In this document: in pieces, positions 5,301 to 5,830 of the stretch
Layout: every line of letters begins with the position of its first letter
Position numbering within the stretch: position 1 is the first letter of the stretch
Assembly: GCA_035254305.1 (NCBI GenBank)
Contig: DATFAS010000198.1
Span: 1 to 5,830, forward strand
Source of the DNA: DATFAS01 sp035254305
GTDB lineage: Bacteria; Bacillota; Bacilli; Aneurinibacillales; RAOX-1
Direction: 5' to 3'
DNA length: 5,830 bases
The notes under the pieces: model-generated
The model's database searches: none
The model's input: only the letters and a program-made list of their open reading frames with translations
Told to the model about the DNA's origin: nothing
Position numbers and translations under genes: made by a program

Positions 5301-5830
5301 ATGGAAAAAAAACATAAAATGCCTCCTAATCCTCCCATTGCTCCGCCGAACAAGAAAATGGAGTCGCCAAATCTCGTGATGCCAAACAAGAAAATGGAGT
5401 CGCCAAACGTCGCAATACCGAATAAGAAAATGGAATCGCCCAACCTTGCGTTGCCAAACAAGAAGGTGGAGTCGCCAAATCTTGTGATACCAAACAAGAA
5501 GATGGAGTCGCCAAATCTCGTGATGCCAAACAAGAAAATGGAGTCGCCAAATCTTGTGATGCCAAACAAGAAGATGGAGTCGCCTAACCTAGCGTTACCA
5601 CAGAAGAAAACACAATCTTCCCACCTTTCAATTCCAAATAAGAAGATAGAATCACATCATTTACCCTTCCACATGCCCAGTTATGTACTACCACCGAATC
5701 AAATGATGATGCCCAATTATCCAATGGAACCAAATCAAATGATGATGCCCAATTATCCAATGGAACCAAATCAAATGATGATGCCTAATTATCCAATGGA
5801 ACCAAATCAAATGATGATGCCCAATTATCC
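5301..5830 (+). CDS. Two-array tandem-repeat protein, possible spore coat or structural protein (3' end outside window)
   Basis: An ATG at 5301, ten bases after AAGGAG (5285-5290), opens a frame that stays open to the window edge, giving 176 codons plus two bases. The first 14 residues (MEKKHKMPPNPPIA) are basic and proline-rich, with no signal peptide or membrane segment. Residues 15-122 are nine 12-residue units of consensus x-P-N-K-K-M-E-S-P-N-L-V/A, the last two degenerate. Residues 125 to the end are 12-residue units MPNYPMEPNQMM, the first degenerate (MPSYVLPPNQMM). No Cys or Trp is seen. The strict period, Pro/Asn content and lack of export signal suit an extended structural or scaffold protein made and kept inside the cell. 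In a Bacillales genome a spore coat or exosporium role is a fair guess, but no domain proves it. It probably forms its own unit, downstream of the SWIM gene. Confidence 0.85.
   Translation, partial: MEKKHKMPPNPPIAPPNKKMESPNLVMPNKKMESPNVAIPNKKMESPNLALPNKKVESPNLVIPNKKMESPNLVMPNKKMESPNLVMPNKKMESPNLALPQKKTQSSHLSIPNKKIESHHLPFHMPSYVLPPNQMMMPNYPMEPNQMMMPNYPMEPNQMMMPNYPMEPNQMMMPNY
5343..5666 (+). repeat. 36-base tandem repeat array 1 (nine units)
   Basis: Nine direct units of exactly 36 bases encode x-PNKKMESPNLV/A. The most conserved stretch is CCAAACAAGAAAATGGAGTC or close variants. Units 1-7 differ mainly at synonymous or conservative positions (M/I/L at the first position, LV/LA/VA at the end). 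Units 8 and 9 (LPQKKTQSSHLS and IPNKKIESHHLP) are much diverged, as expected at an array edge. Changes in copy number would keep the reading frame. Confidence 0.97.
5673..5830 (+). repeat. 36-base tandem repeat array 2 (at least four units, continuing past the edge)
   Basis: Units of 36 bases encode MPNYPMEPNQMM. The first (5673-5708) is degenerate. Units starting at 5709, 5745 and 5781 are almost identical at the base level (a C/T change is seen in one), and a further one starts at 5817 and is cut by the window end. Near-identity indicates a more recent expansion than array 1. The period equals that of array 1. Confidence 0.95.

Noticed and set aside
5225..5569. Minus-strand open frames with FGITRFGDSIFL-type repeats across the array
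   Set aside because: They are the antisense of the 36-base units. Because the unit length is a multiple of three, several frames stay open automatically. There is no ribosome site for them, and the plus-strand frame has a good start and signal.
5343..5666. CRISPR-like array
   Set aside because: The 36-base units are contiguous with no spacers between them and encode a continuous protein repeat.
5584..5769. Minus-strand frame with VPLDNWASSFD repeats
   Set aside because: It is the antisense shadow of repeat array 2, with no independent start signal. The period explains the apparent repeat.

Overview
The window looks like a chromosomal stretch from a low-GC, Gram-positive Bacillales-type bacterium. 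The DNA is AT-rich. Most genes have strong AGGAGG-like ribosome binding sites 6-11 bases before the start, one gene probably uses TTG, and compact intrinsic terminators with T-tracts separate the units. The SNF2 helicase/SWIM protein pair resembles ywqA-ywqB of Bacillus subtilis. I cannot name a genus.

Layout. At the left edge (1-71, minus strand) is the start of a gene for an exported protein, visible only as its signal peptide. It diverges from two small plus-strand genes of unknown function: a 113-residue single-pass membrane protein (243-584) and a 69-residue soluble protein (642-851). Both carry a TGTACATA element about 31-32 bases before the start codon. A hairpin-rich noncoding stretch and a strong terminator (976-1005) follow. 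Next is a monocistronic GNAT acetyltransferase gene (1074-1577, probable TTG start), closed by a terminator that includes its stop codon.

An extended -10 promoter (1637-1645) precedes a 942-residue SNF2-family DNA translocase (1674-4502). It is tightly coupled to a short SWIM zinc-finger protein (4523-5191, or from 4502 with a one-base overlap). These two probably act together on DNA or DNA-protein complexes. After a short intergenic region with an inverted repeat and a plausible promoter, a repeat-built protein begins at 5301 and runs off the right edge. It has nine 12-residue units of the type PNKKMESPNLV, then a second array of 12-residue units MPNYPMEPNQMM. A spore coat or other structural role is a reasonable guess but is not shown by the sequence.

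The most unusual object is this two-array repeat protein, whose two families share period and a partial consensus. The SNF2/SWIM pair is a known but poorly understood association. I see no CRISPR array, tRNA, rRNA, insertion sequence or convincing defence island.
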